A stretch of DNA of 64,000 nt from Planctomycetota bacterium. GTDB taxonomy: Bacteria; Planctomycetota; UBA1135; UBA2386. The position numbers were made by a program, and so were the translations under genes. Within the stretch, counting starts at the first letter, position 1, and the number at the start of each line of letters is the position of its first letter. The stretch spans positions 248,001 through 312,000 of the forward strand of contig JACKIC010000004.1 of NCBI GenBank assembly GCA_020638655.1, written 5' to 3'. The notes under the pieces were generated by a model. That model was not told where the DNA came from. It saw nothing but the letters and a program-made list of their open reading frames with translations, and did no database searches. This document shows, one piece after another, positions 51,615-62,002 of the stretch.

Positions 51615-52583
51615 GTGCGCATCTCCCTGGTCATCCCCACCTGGAACGCCGGCCCCCTGCTCGACGACGTGCTCGCCGGCATCGCCGCGCTGCGCGGCAC
51701 GACCTTCGACGAGCTGCTGGCGATCGACAGCGGCTCCACCGACGGCACGATCGAGCGGCTGCAGCGGGCGGGCTTCCGCGTGGTGTCGATCCCGCAGCGC
51801 GAGTTCGACCACGGCAGCACCCGCGACCGCGGCATCGCCGCGACGAGCGGCGACGTGGTCGTGCTGATGGTGCAGGACGCGACGCCGCAGGGCAGCGACT
51901 GGCTGGCGAAGATGGTGGCTCCGTTCGAGGACCCGGACGTGGCCGGGGTGTGGTGCCGGCAGATCCCCAGACCCGGCTGCCAGCCGGTGCTCGACCGGCG
52001 CATCCGCGGCTGGCCCGGGTGGGGTGACGGCGTGACCAAGAAGCAGCTGCCGGCGGGCAAGAAGCTCGACGAGCTGCAGCCGTTCGAGCAGCTGTTCCTC
52101 TGCGCGTTCGACAACGTCGCGTCGGCGGTGCGGCGTTCGGTGTGGCAGCGGTTCCCGCTGGGGCCGCGCCGTTTCGGCGAGGACATCCACTTCGGCAAGC
52201 GCGTCATCGACGCGGGGCTGGCGCTCGCGCACCAGGGCGGCGCCTGCGTGATGCACAGCCACGACCGGTCGGCCTGGAGCGAGGGCAAGCGCACGTTCTG
52301 CGACCACCGCAACCTGCGCGGCCTGTTCGGGCTGGTCGGGATCCCGACATACCGGGCGGTGCGCGCGGGCATCCCGGACGCGACGCGGGAGCACGTCGAC
52401 TACGTCAAGAGCCTGGGGCTGCCGCCCGAGCAGGAAGGGCCGGCGCTGCAGTGGACGCGCGACTACGTGAAGTGGCAGGTCTGGGGGCAGTACCTGGGCG
52501 CGAAGGCCGGCGCGAACCCGCGCGGGCTCGCCGGGGCGTTCTTCCGCTGGCTCGGCAAGCGGCTCGAACGCGGCATCGGCTAG
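51615..52583 (+). CDS. GT2 glycosyltransferase, rhamnosyltransferase-like
   Basis: 322 aa from GTG 51615 (MRISLVIPTWNAGPLLDDV). GT-A fold: LLAIDSGSTDGTIERLQ, then EFDHGSTRDRGIAATSGDVVVLMVQDATP, which is the FNHGxTRN-type segment of rhamnosyltransferases, and RFGEDIHFGKRVIDAGL for the catalytic-base region. It would transfer a deoxysugar from a dTDP-sugar, but no dTDP-rhamnose genes are in the window. It sits between two opposite-strand relics; its TAG stop shares the palindrome CTAG with relic B. High GC at third positions returns here. Confidence 0.85.
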   Translation: MRISLVIPTWNAGPLLDDVLAGIAALRGTTFDELLAIDSGSTDGTIERLQRAGFRVVSIPQREFDHGSTRDRGIAATSGDVVVLMVQDATPQGSDWLAKMVAPFEDPDVAGVWCRQIPRPGCQPVLDRRIRGWPGWGDGVTKKQLPAGKKLDELQPFEQLFLCAFDNVASAVRRSVWQRFPLGPRRFGEDIHFGKRVIDAGLALAHQGGACVMHSHDRSAWSEGKRTFCDHRNLRGLFGLVGIPTYRAVRAGIPDATREHVDYVKSLGLPPEQEGPALQWTRDYVKWQVWGQYLGAKAGANPRGLAGAFFRWLGKRLERGIG

Positions 52584-52742
52584 GCTCCGGGGGCCCGCTC
52601 GCGCAGCTCGGTGTTCTCGGCGAAGAACTTGTCGAGGCTGGCGCGCAGCCGGCGCAACTCCTCGTGCACGGCGGGATCGCTACTGCTCGGTGCCGGTGAA
52701 GTACGACGGCGGGAACTGGTGGACGACGAGCGTGATCCTCAC
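52580..52742 (-). pseudogene. Internally deleted glycosyltransferase relic B
   Basis: The GTG at 52742 opens a 20-residue frame ending HQFPPSYFTGTEQ and a stop at 52680-52682, the same N-terminal motif as relic A. In another frame just past this stop, residues DPAVHEELRRLRASLDKFF and ENTELRERAPGA run to a stop at 52580-52582; this helical, charged piece looks like the C-terminus of a real protein. Together they read as one gene that lost its middle and its frame. It begins five bases after the GT2 gene at 52748 and was probably co-transcribed with it. Confidence 0.6.
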
Positions 52743-52747
52743 GGTGC

Positions 52748-53653
52748 CTAGGTGAACCTCGTGCGCAGCAGGGTGCGCAGGGTGGCGCTGACCAGGCCGC
52801 GGTGGTGCATGCGCTTGTATCGGTCGGCGCTGACGACGCAGCGCAGCAGCCGGTAGGGCAACTTGCGGAGCTGGTGCAGGCGGCCGCGGTGGATGCGCTC
52901 GAACAGCCCTTCGGAACGGCCCTGCCAGTAGCAACGCCGCGCGAACCACTCCGGCGTCAGGCGGTCGCCCCGGATCAGGTGGTCGACGTCGGCGCCCGGC
53001 ACCCAGAGCACGTCGTGGCCCGACCGTTCGACGCGGTGGCACATCTCGATGTCGCCGTAGCTCAGCAGCAGCGCGCCCTTGCGGTCCAGGCAGTCGAGGA
53101 ACGGTCCGCAGGTCGCGAAGGCCTCGCGCCGGAACGCCATGTTGGCGCCGCGCGGGTAGTCGTCGAAGTGCAGGGTCTCGATCCGGTCGCCGCGCCGGAA
53201 GTCGCTGAGGAACACCTGCAGGCGCGCATCGACCCAGTCCGGCGCCGGGGTGGTGAAGCGCGACACGATGCCGCCGCCGACGGCCCAGGCGCGCGGGTGA
53301 TCGTCGAAGGCCTGCACGAGCGTGCGCAGCCAGTGCGACGGCGCGACTGCGTCGTCGTCGAGAAACGCCAGCACCGCCGCGCGCGCCGCGCGGATGCCGG
53401 CGTTGCGGGCGTTGTCGAGGCCGAGCGCCGGTTCGTGCACGTAGCGGACCTTGGTCGGGTGCCGCGCTGCCCACGCGCGCAGCCCCGCGGCGTTCTCGGG
53501 GGAGGAGCAGTTGTCGACGATCACGACCTCGTAGTCGTCGAGGTCCTGGGCCAGCAGCGCCTCGATGGTGGCGTCGATCGCCGGACCTCGGTCCTTGGTC
53601 GGCAGGATCACGGAAGCGCGCATGGTCTCGGCCATTCCGTGCAGGTCGGACAT
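52748..53653 (-). CDS. Glycosyltransferase family 2 protein
   Basis: 301 aa if started at ATG 53653 (MSDLHGMAETMRASVILPTKD); later ATGs at 53635 and 53623 are possible and the last gives the most typical GT2 N-terminus. Motifs: ASVILPTKDRGPAIDATIEALLAQ, VIVDNCSSPENA, GIRAARAAVLAFLDDDAVAP (DDD metal site), RGANMAFRREAF and SYGDIEMCHRVERSGHDV. The C-terminal 70 residues are basic. It is followed by relic B on the same strand, which suggests that a two-gene transcript lost its second enzyme. Confidence 0.87.
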   Translation of the reverse strand: MSDLHGMAETMRASVILPTKDRGPAIDATIEALLAQDLDDYEVVIVDNCSSPENAAGLRAWAARHPTKVRYVHEPALGLDNARNAGIRAARAAVLAFLDDDAVAPSHWLRTLVQAFDDHPRAWAVGGGIVSRFTTPAPDWVDARLQVFLSDFRRGDRIETLHFDDYPRGANMAFRREAFATCGPFLDCLDRKGALLLSYGDIEMCHRVERSGHDVLWVPGADVDHLIRGDRLTPEWFARRCYWQGRSEGLFERIHRGRLHQLRKLPYRLLRCVVSADRYKRMHHRGLVSATLRTLLRTRFT

Positions 53654-53842
53654 GCCCACGGAATGACCGCGCATGCTAGCTGTGGCCGCAGACATGCCCA
53701 TCGCCGATCCTCGATTCCCGCGCGGGTGTCGTCGATGCCGCCATGGCAGCGGCGGCTCGGGGTGCGGGTCGATGGAGGTCAGTCCGAACTGGCGGCTTGC
53801 CGATGACCTCGGACACGCCCAACTGGGCGGAGCCTCCCGAAG

Positions 53843-56293
<2,451 letters not shown>

Positions 56294-56306
56294 CGCGCGG
56301 CGACGG

Positions 56307-56546
56307 TCACTTGCCGGCGAAGAAGTCCGGGCAGATGCCGATGTCGCGAAACACCCAGTAGAGGATCACGACCACCATCGTGATCATGATCAGCAGGCCC
56401 GTGCCCTCCTGGCGCAGGAAGTGGCGGCGATGGCGGTGGCGCATCGGCCCCGGCGGCAGGTTGCGGCGCGCGCTGGCGTAGACCGGGAACACCGGGCCTT
56501 CAGCCGGATCGGGCTTGTTCGGAAGTTGACCGCGCTGCTCACTCAT
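56307..56546 (-). CDS. Small single-helix membrane protein
   Basis: 79 aa. A polar, basic N-terminal half ending RHRHRRHFLRQEGTG is followed by one TM helix (LLIMITMVVVILYWVF) and a short tail with RDIGICPDFF. It shares the order RQExTG - helix - DIG with the next upstream protein (56580), so the two are probably paralogues. No known family. The basic half would be cytoplasmic. It lies convergent to the hybrid kinase, 13 bases away. Confidence 0.6.
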   Translation of the reverse strand: MSEQRGQLPNKPDPAEGPVFPVYASARRNLPPGPMRHRHRRHFLRQEGTGLLIMITMVVVILYWVFRDIGICPDFFAGK

Positions 56547-56579
56547 CGCTTCGTGCTCGTGGCCAGGATGCCGGTGGGT

Positions 56580-56804
56580 TCACCACCACCCGATGTCCCA
56601 GCCGATCGCGTAGACGACCGGGAAGATCAGCAGCACGAAGAGGAACGCCCGACCGGTCCATTCCTGGCGACGCAGGTGGGCGACGTCGACATGGCGGTTG
56701 GGTCCGATCGGGGCGAGTTCGTAATCGGCGCCGCGGCGCACCGGCGCGCGGGGGCTGGTCTCGAACGGTCCCGGGCGATGGGGTTCGTAAGGGTTGTAGA
56801 CCAT
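56580..56804 (-). CDS. Small single-helix membrane protein, paralogue of the neighbour
   Basis: 74 aa from ATG 56804 (MVYNPYEPHRPGPF). A proline-rich N-terminus, then RHVDVAHLRRQEWTG, one TM helix (AFLFVLLIFPVVYAI) and the ending GWDIGWW. The RQExTG and DIG marks are shared with the 79-aa protein 33 bases downstream. The gene follows the prepilin-motif protein by 39 bases on the same strand, so the three may form one unit. Function unknown. Confidence 0.6.
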   Translation of the reverse strand: MVYNPYEPHRPGPFETSPRAPVRRGADYELAPIGPNRHVDVAHLRRQEWTGRAFLFVLLIFPVVYAIGWDIGWW

Positions 56805-56843
56805 GCGGGCACTGTAGCCGCTACCGAGCGGGACGTGTCGCAA

Positions 56844-58040
56844 TCAACCGGCGTGCCGTTCGCCGCACGAGTAACAGTGGGTCGCAGGAGCCGTCGCATC
56901 GGGGTCCTTGAGCAGGTGCAGCGGCAGGCGCAGGACCTGATCGCAGCGGCGGCAGACCTTGGCTTCGGCGCACGGCGTGCCGCACTTGGGGCAGTATCGG
57001 GCGGCCGGGCCGCAGGCCTCGCCACAAGCGATGCAGTGCTCGGCGTCGGCGTCCGGCGCGAGCAGGTGCAGGCGGTCGTCGCGCTGTTGCCGTAGCGCCG
57101 CGGTGGCCTCGCGCAACCCCTGCTGCGACTGCTCGAGGCGCGAAGAGAGGCTCGTCGCGAGGGACGTGGCGGCGGTGCGCGCCGCGTTGCGCTCGAGGCG
57201 GGTGGCAGCGGCGCGCATGGTGTCGTGGCGCGTCACCATCAGCTCGTGACCGTCGAGCGCCCGACAGACCGAGGTGACGCGATGGTCGACCCAGTCGCGC
57301 AGGGCGGCGTGTTCGACCGGGTCCTGCAGGGCCAGCAGCGCGCGCGCCTCGGCGACCGCCGCACGGGCGGCGATCGCGATCGGGGCCAGCGACGTGACCA
57401 GGGCCGCGAGCTTCGCGTCGCGTTCGCCTCGCCACCGCTCCTGGCCGCCGGCGAGGCGCGGGTAGGTCAGCGTCGTGAAGGCGATGACCACGCAGAGCAT
57501 GCCGAGATAGACGTAGGCGCGCAGCTCCCCGCCGTAGACGCCGTTGACCACGAGGCCCGTCGTCAGCAGCGCGAGCGGCAAGGCCGAAGTGATCGCGAAG
57601 CGCGGCCCGGCGATCGTGGCGACGTGCAGCGCCAGCAGCGGGTAGGACACCGCGGCGGCCAGCAGCACGGCGAGCCAGGCGTCGACGGCGTGCGCACCGA
57701 GCACCGCGAAGACGACGAAGAACAGCGAGTAGGTGACGCCGAGCAGCAGGAAGTGGCCGAGCCGGAACGCGTCGAGGCGGCCCGGGTGGTGCAGCTCGAC
57801 CATGTACCAGAAGCCCGTGCCGAACAGCAGCACGGCGACGCCCGCGAGCCGCAGCAACAGCGCCACGGGCGAGAGTTCGTCCGGTGGGCCGCTCGCGCCC
57901 TCGCGCAGGGAGGCGCTGGCCCCGATCACGCTCGAGACCAGGCCGCTGCCGACGAAGGCGAGGAACGAGAAGATGATCACGGCGACGACCAGCTCGACCA
58001 GGGTGAAGCCGGCGTCGCCCCGTCCGCGCAGGCGTGCCAT
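56844..58040 (-). CDS. Prepilin-motif, multi-TM, zinc-ribbon membrane protein
   Basis: 398 aa from ATG 58040; an ATG at 58073 is also in frame. Residues 11-34 are a textbook type IV prepilin start: G11, then FTLVELVVAVIIF with Glu at +5 of the mature protein. Instead of a pilin body, at least four more TM helices follow (about 60-80, 96-116, 120-143, 146-166, 175-192), then a helical soluble part (about 200-330) with LEQSQQGLREATAALRQQRDD. The last 64 residues hold ten Cys in CxxC-type pairs (336/339, 350/353, 363/366, 389/392), so two zinc ribbons. No other pilus genes are adjacent. The fusion is unusual and its role unknown. Confidence 0.72.
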   Translation of the reverse strand: MARLRGRGDAGFTLVELVVAVIIFSFLAFVGSGLVSSVIGASASLREGASGPPDELSPVALLLRLAGVAVLLFGTGFWYMVELHHPGRLDAFRLGHFLLLGVTYSLFFVVFAVLGAHAVDAWLAVLLAAAVSYPLLALHVATIAGPRFAITSALPLALLTTGLVVNGVYGGELRAYVYLGMLCVVIAFTTLTYPRLAGGQERWRGERDAKLAALVTSLAPIAIAARAAVAEARALLALQDPVEHAALRDWVDHRVTSVCRALDGHELMVTRHDTMRAAATRLERNAARTAATSLATSLSSRLEQSQQGLREATAALRQQRDDRLHLLAPDADAEHCIACGEACGPAARYCPKCGTPCAEAKVCRRCDQVLRLPLHLLKDPDATAPATHCYSCGERHAG

Positions 58041-58087
58041 GGCGGGCTTCGACGGGGGTCGGAGCCCGCGCATTCCGCGGATGGTGG

Positions 58088-61000
58088 CTACTTGCCCAGC
58101 AGCTTGTCGAGCGCGGCGTCGACGTAGGTCGGGCCGTCGGCCGGCTGCCACTCCTCGCCGCGGCGCAGGCCGGGGTCACCCTCGAACACGACGATGCCCT
58201 TGCCATCGAGCAACAGCACGCGCGGCATGCCGAAGAAGCCCGCCTTGAGGAAGAACGCCTCGTAGGTCGCGCCGAGCTGGTCGATCGCGATCGTCGCGCC
58301 GGGCAGCGGGTGCTCGCCGAGATAGGCCTTCAGGTCGGGCGCGGTGGTGCCCGGGTCGCAGAGCACGATCGTCGCCAGGCCCTTGGCCGCGGTGCGTTCG
58401 AGGGTGTGCCGCAGCCAGCTCGTGCACGGGATCACGCGGTCCTGCGCGGGCGCCCAGAACACGAGCATCACCGGCCGGCCGCGCAGCGCGCCGAGCTTGA
58501 CCGCGTCGCCCTGCACGAACTGCAGCTCGCCGAGCTCGGGCGGCTGAAAACCGCTGAACGTGCCCGGCGTGCGCTTGCTGGGATCGCTGAGCACCTTCTG
58601 CATCGCGATCTCGCGCTCGATGCGCGCGGCCGGGTCGAACGGGTCGCGGCCGAGGATGCGCACGTTGCGGAACTGCGCCTCGCCCGGCCCGCAGAGCAGA
58701 CCGAATGCGCCGCGCACCACGGCGGGATCGGGGAAGTCGAGCGAGCGCACGTAGAGGCCGTCGTAGTAGACGTCGAGCTGGTTGCCGGTGACGTCGATGC
58801 GCAGTTCGTGCCAGTTGCCGCCGACGGGGATGCTGCGGTGGTCGTGCACCTCCCAGTCGCCGCCGCGGTTGCTGCTGATGTCGAGGAAGCCCTTGGGGTG
58901 CAGCAGCACGGCGTGGTACCGCTGGTCGCCCTTGCGGCCGAAGCACAGGCCGGCGAGCTCACCCTTCCACTGGCCGGGCTTGGTCGGGTCCTCGGGGATC
59001 TGGATCTCCGCCGACAGCGAGAAGTCCGCGTCGAAGGTCACGTCGGCGGTCAGCTCGCGCGTGACCATGCGTTCGCCTTCGCGCGTCACCGCGGCGCGCA
59101 GCAGCTTGCCGTAGGCCTGGAACGACTCCTCGCCGCCCGACCAGCCGTGCAGGCTGCGCTCGTCGTAGGCGACGCGCCAGCGCGCCAGGCTCTTGCCGGT
59201 GCGCGCCGCGAGCTCGGCGTAGTAGGCCATCGCCTCGGGCACCGAGTAGCTCGCCGTCATGCGTCGAGCGATCTCGAGCGCCATCGTCGGCAACTCGCGC
59301 GCCTCGTAGCTCTTCGCCAGCGCCAGGCCCTTCTCGGCCAGCGTCTGCTTCATCTTGCGGTAACGCTGCACGAGCGGGTCGAGGCTGTTGATCTTCTTCT
59401 CGGCCTGGTCGTAGCGCGGGTCGTCGGTCGTGCCCTTGGCCTGCATCGCGCGGCGGAACTCGCGCAACCGCGCCGCCGCCTCGCTACGCCGCTTCTTGTC
59501 CTTCTCGAGCACGCTCGCGAGCTGCCACAGCACCTCGCCGTCGGCGGGGGCGCGCTCGCGCGCCTCCTCGAGGAACTCGAGCGCGAGGTCCTTCTCGCCG
59601 CGTTCGAGCGCCGCCTTGGCCCACTGCATCAGCTCGTCGCCGGGGTCGACCTTGCCGGTCTCGATGTCGCGCAGCCGCAGGATCCAGTCCTTCCAGATCG
59701 GGTCGAGCTCGGCGAGCGTCTTGACCGGAGACAGCTTGGAGCCCGCGAGCACGATCTCCTCGAAGTTGGCGATCGCATCCTTGGGCCGGCCGCGCTTGAA
59801 CGACGTGTAGAACGTGTGCAGCGCGTCGCGGTAGACCGTGCGCCCGTCGGCCGCGCGGTAGTTGTAGAGGAAGTAGACGACGCCCCAGGTCGGCGCGTAC
59901 CACGGCGGGCCCCACTGGTATTCGCCGGCGACGACCATCGCGAACGGCGGCGCGCGGTCGGGGTCGGTGAACTTGCCGTCGCCCGCCGGCTTGGCCTCGT
60001 CGGTCGTCTGCATCCAGCCGCGGTCCATGCGGCCCGCGAGCGGGAACAGGCGGCCCGGTGGCACGCGGTTCCACTTCACCTGGCCGTTGCTGAGGATCAC
60101 GCAGCCTTCGAAGAACGACGCGTAGGCCTCGTTGAGCCAGCCCGGCACCATCGGCCCGGTCAGGCTCACGAACTGGTGCGCGGCCTCGTGGAACAGCGTG
60201 CCGTACATCGCGCGCACCGACTCCTTGCCGCTGACGCCGCCGGCGTAGGTCTCGACCGCGCTGCCGATGAAGTGCCCCGCGCTCCACTCGACCGGGTTCT
60301 GGCCGAGCTTGAGGTACTCGTCGCGGTTCTTGAAGATGCGGATCTCGATCTTCGGCGTGTTGCCCCCGTCCTCCATGAAGTGGAAGAAGCGGCGGTAGAA
60401 CAGGTTCATCTGCTCCATCGCGATGCGCGACGTCTTCAGCACGAGGAAGCCCGCGTTGGTGCGGTAGCGGTAGTTGTCGCTCTCGTCGGTGTAGGCCTTG
60501 TCCCAGTCCGTGTGCTCGCGGTCCATCGCGACGAGTTCTTCCTCGGCCATGCCGCCCGTCGGGTCCGTGCCGCCGTAGACGTCCTCGACCGCGACCTCGC
60601 GCCCGCCCTTGGTGCGGATCTGGTTGATCGCGGTGAGCCCCTCGGGGTGGTCGGGCGCGACCGCGAGCAGGTGCTGGTAGATGTCGAGCGCACCGAGCAG
60701 GTCCTTCTTGCTGCGATACTGCTTGCCGAGGTCGAGCAGCCCTTTCACGTACTCGTCCTGCAGCTTCTCCCAGCTCGTCGCCTCGCTGTCGATCGGCGCG
60801 AGCGTCTCGTGCACGGCCTTGCGTTCGGGCGGGTTCTTGCCGCGGTTGCGGGAGTCGAACACGTCGAGCCAGCGGTGCAGCGAGTGCACCGCGGTGTCGA
60901 GGTCGGCCTGCTGCTGGCTGATCTGCGCGAGCAGCTGCAGCGCCGCGAGGCTGTTGCGGTCGCGCTCGAGCGCGCGCTCGGTCGCGGCGCGCGCGCCCAC

Positions 61001-61183
61001 GAGGTCGCCCTCACCGAGCTTGCCCTTGGCCTCGGCGAGGTAGGTGGCGACGAAGCCGGGGGGCGGATCCTGTTGCGGCGGCATGGCGGCTCCGCGTGCG
61101 AACGGGCACAGCAGCGCTGCGGCGAGTGCGAACAGGTGGAGGCCCCGCGGGCTTCGTGGGTGCGGAAAGGTCATGTCGGGCAT
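58088..61183 (-). CDS. Secreted TPR / DUF1570-like gluzincin / LamG-like / thioredoxin-fold protein
   Basis: 1031 aa with a signal peptide (LHLFALAAALLCPFARGAA). Residues 40-200 are TPR-like helices (ARAATERALERDRNSLAALQLLAQ). Residues 250-400 are a zinc-protease-like domain: HEAAH (H332, E333, H336) in TLFHEAAHQFVSLTGPMVPGW, followed by LNEAYASFFEG, whose Glu is the expected third ligand; this is the DUF1570 layout common in planctomycetes. More TPR-like helices (500-650) precede a concanavalin-like domain (about 690-830, DVTGNQLDVYYDGLYV). From 880 on there is a redoxin fold (GRPVMLVFWAPAQDRVIPC) without the CxxC active site. Function unknown; likely a periplasmic protease or scaffold. Confidence 0.82.
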   Translation of the reverse strand: MPDMTFPHPRSPRGLHLFALAAALLCPFARGAAMPPQQDPPPGFVATYLAEAKGKLGEGDLVGARAATERALERDRNSLAALQLLAQISQQQADLDTAVHSLHRWLDVFDSRNRGKNPPERKAVHETLAPIDSEATSWEKLQDEYVKGLLDLGKQYRSKKDLLGALDIYQHLLAVAPDHPEGLTAINQIRTKGGREVAVEDVYGGTDPTGGMAEEELVAMDREHTDWDKAYTDESDNYRYRTNAGFLVLKTSRIAMEQMNLFYRRFFHFMEDGGNTPKIEIRIFKNRDEYLKLGQNPVEWSAGHFIGSAVETYAGGVSGKESVRAMYGTLFHEAAHQFVSLTGPMVPGWLNEAYASFFEGCVILSNGQVKWNRVPPGRLFPLAGRMDRGWMQTTDEAKPAGDGKFTDPDRAPPFAMVVAGEYQWGPPWYAPTWGVVYFLYNYRAADGRTVYRDALHTFYTSFKRGRPKDAIANFEEIVLAGSKLSPVKTLAELDPIWKDWILRLRDIETGKVDPGDELMQWAKAALERGEKDLALEFLEEARERAPADGEVLWQLASVLEKDKKRRSEAAARLREFRRAMQAKGTTDDPRYDQAEKKINSLDPLVQRYRKMKQTLAEKGLALAKSYEARELPTMALEIARRMTASYSVPEAMAYYAELAARTGKSLARWRVAYDERSLHGWSGGEESFQAYGKLLRAAVTREGERMVTRELTADVTFDADFSLSAEIQIPEDPTKPGQWKGELAGLCFGRKGDQRYHAVLLHPKGFLDISSNRGGDWEVHDHRSIPVGGNWHELRIDVTGNQLDVYYDGLYVRSLDFPDPAVVRGAFGLLCGPGEAQFRNVRILGRDPFDPAARIEREIAMQKVLSDPSKRTPGTFSGFQPPELGELQFVQGDAVKLGALRGRPVMLVFWAPAQDRVIPCTSWLRHTLERTAAKGLATIVLCDPGTTAPDLKAYLGEHPLPGATIAIDQLGATYEAFFLKAGFFGMPRVLLLDGKGIVVFEGDPGLRRGEEWQPADGPTYVDAALDKLLGK

Positions 61184-61445
61184 CGGGTGGCGGGCGGCGA
61201 GCGGCGGTCATTCTGCCGTACAGCGGGGCGCGGTGTAACCGCGGGGGCGTCGCAGGGCACAACGAGGTCGTGCGCGCGCTTGCGCTGGCAACAGGCCGCG
61301 GCAGGGAGGTTCAGCGCCTTTTCCTCGCTCGCACTTGGTTGAAGCTTCTGCCGGGGCACCTAAGCTCACCGGGCGCGCGTTCGCGCCGCCCGAAGCCGCC
61401 GAGCGCGGTGTCGGTTCGTCAACCCAACGTCCCAACGACCGGATC

Positions 61446-61823
61446 ATGCTCAAGCACGTTCTCGCCCTGCTGTTGCCGATTCTCGGCATCTCCGCCACCC
61501 TGACCGCCCAAAACCAGCCGCCGGCTGTCGACTCCTGCAACTGGCAAGTCCACGACCAAAACGGCCCGATCCAGTACGAGATCATCGTCATTCTCGCCTA
61601 CACCGACGCGCTCGGGATCAAGTACTACGTCACCGGCGTCAAGGACCAGACCAACAACGAAATCGTTTCCAACGGCTACATCGTCGAGTTCCCGGGCAAC
61701 ACCCGCGTGCTGAGTGCCTACAGCGGCGACAGCCAGATGTGGATGGAGTGGCACTGGAACGTCAACCACTACGACAAGGTCGGCGGTACCGCGGCGATTC
61801 GCTCGTACTACCCGATGCGATAG
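61446..61823 (+). CDS. Small secreted protein of unknown function
   Basis: 125 aa from ATG 61446 (MLKHVLALLLPILGISATLTAQ), with a clear signal peptide to about residue 22. The mature 100 residues have strands typical of an extracellular beta domain (YEIIVILAYTDALGIKYYVTGVKD, GYIVEFPGNTRVLSAYSG) and several Trp and Tyr near the end (MWMEWHWNVNHYDKV). One Cys. No family recognised. Upstream lies a 262-base divergent spacer with no other gene seen. Confidence 0.65.
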   Translation: MLKHVLALLLPILGISATLTAQNQPPAVDSCNWQVHDQNGPIQYEIIVILAYTDALGIKYYVTGVKDQTNNEIVSNGYIVEFPGNTRVLSAYSGDSQMWMEWHWNVNHYDKVGGTAAIRSYYPMR

Positions 61824-62002
61824 ACCCGGCGGCTGCCGCCGCATCGGCGCGGCGCAGCATGGAACACTTCCCCGGCGCCGAACGCGGCGGTGCCAAACGC
61901 CATCTCGCCGAGGCGCTGCAACGTTCGCAGCTGCCGCGGTGATCTGGCGTGATCCGGCAACGAACTGGGAAGAAGGGCCGGACCGCGTCACTCTCAAGCA
62001 CC

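Noticed and set aside
58034..61342. 1100-codon plus-strand open frame opposite the gluzincin protein
   Set aside because: Low-complexity translation without motifs, while the minus-strand frame has a signal peptide, TPR, HEAAH and other domains.
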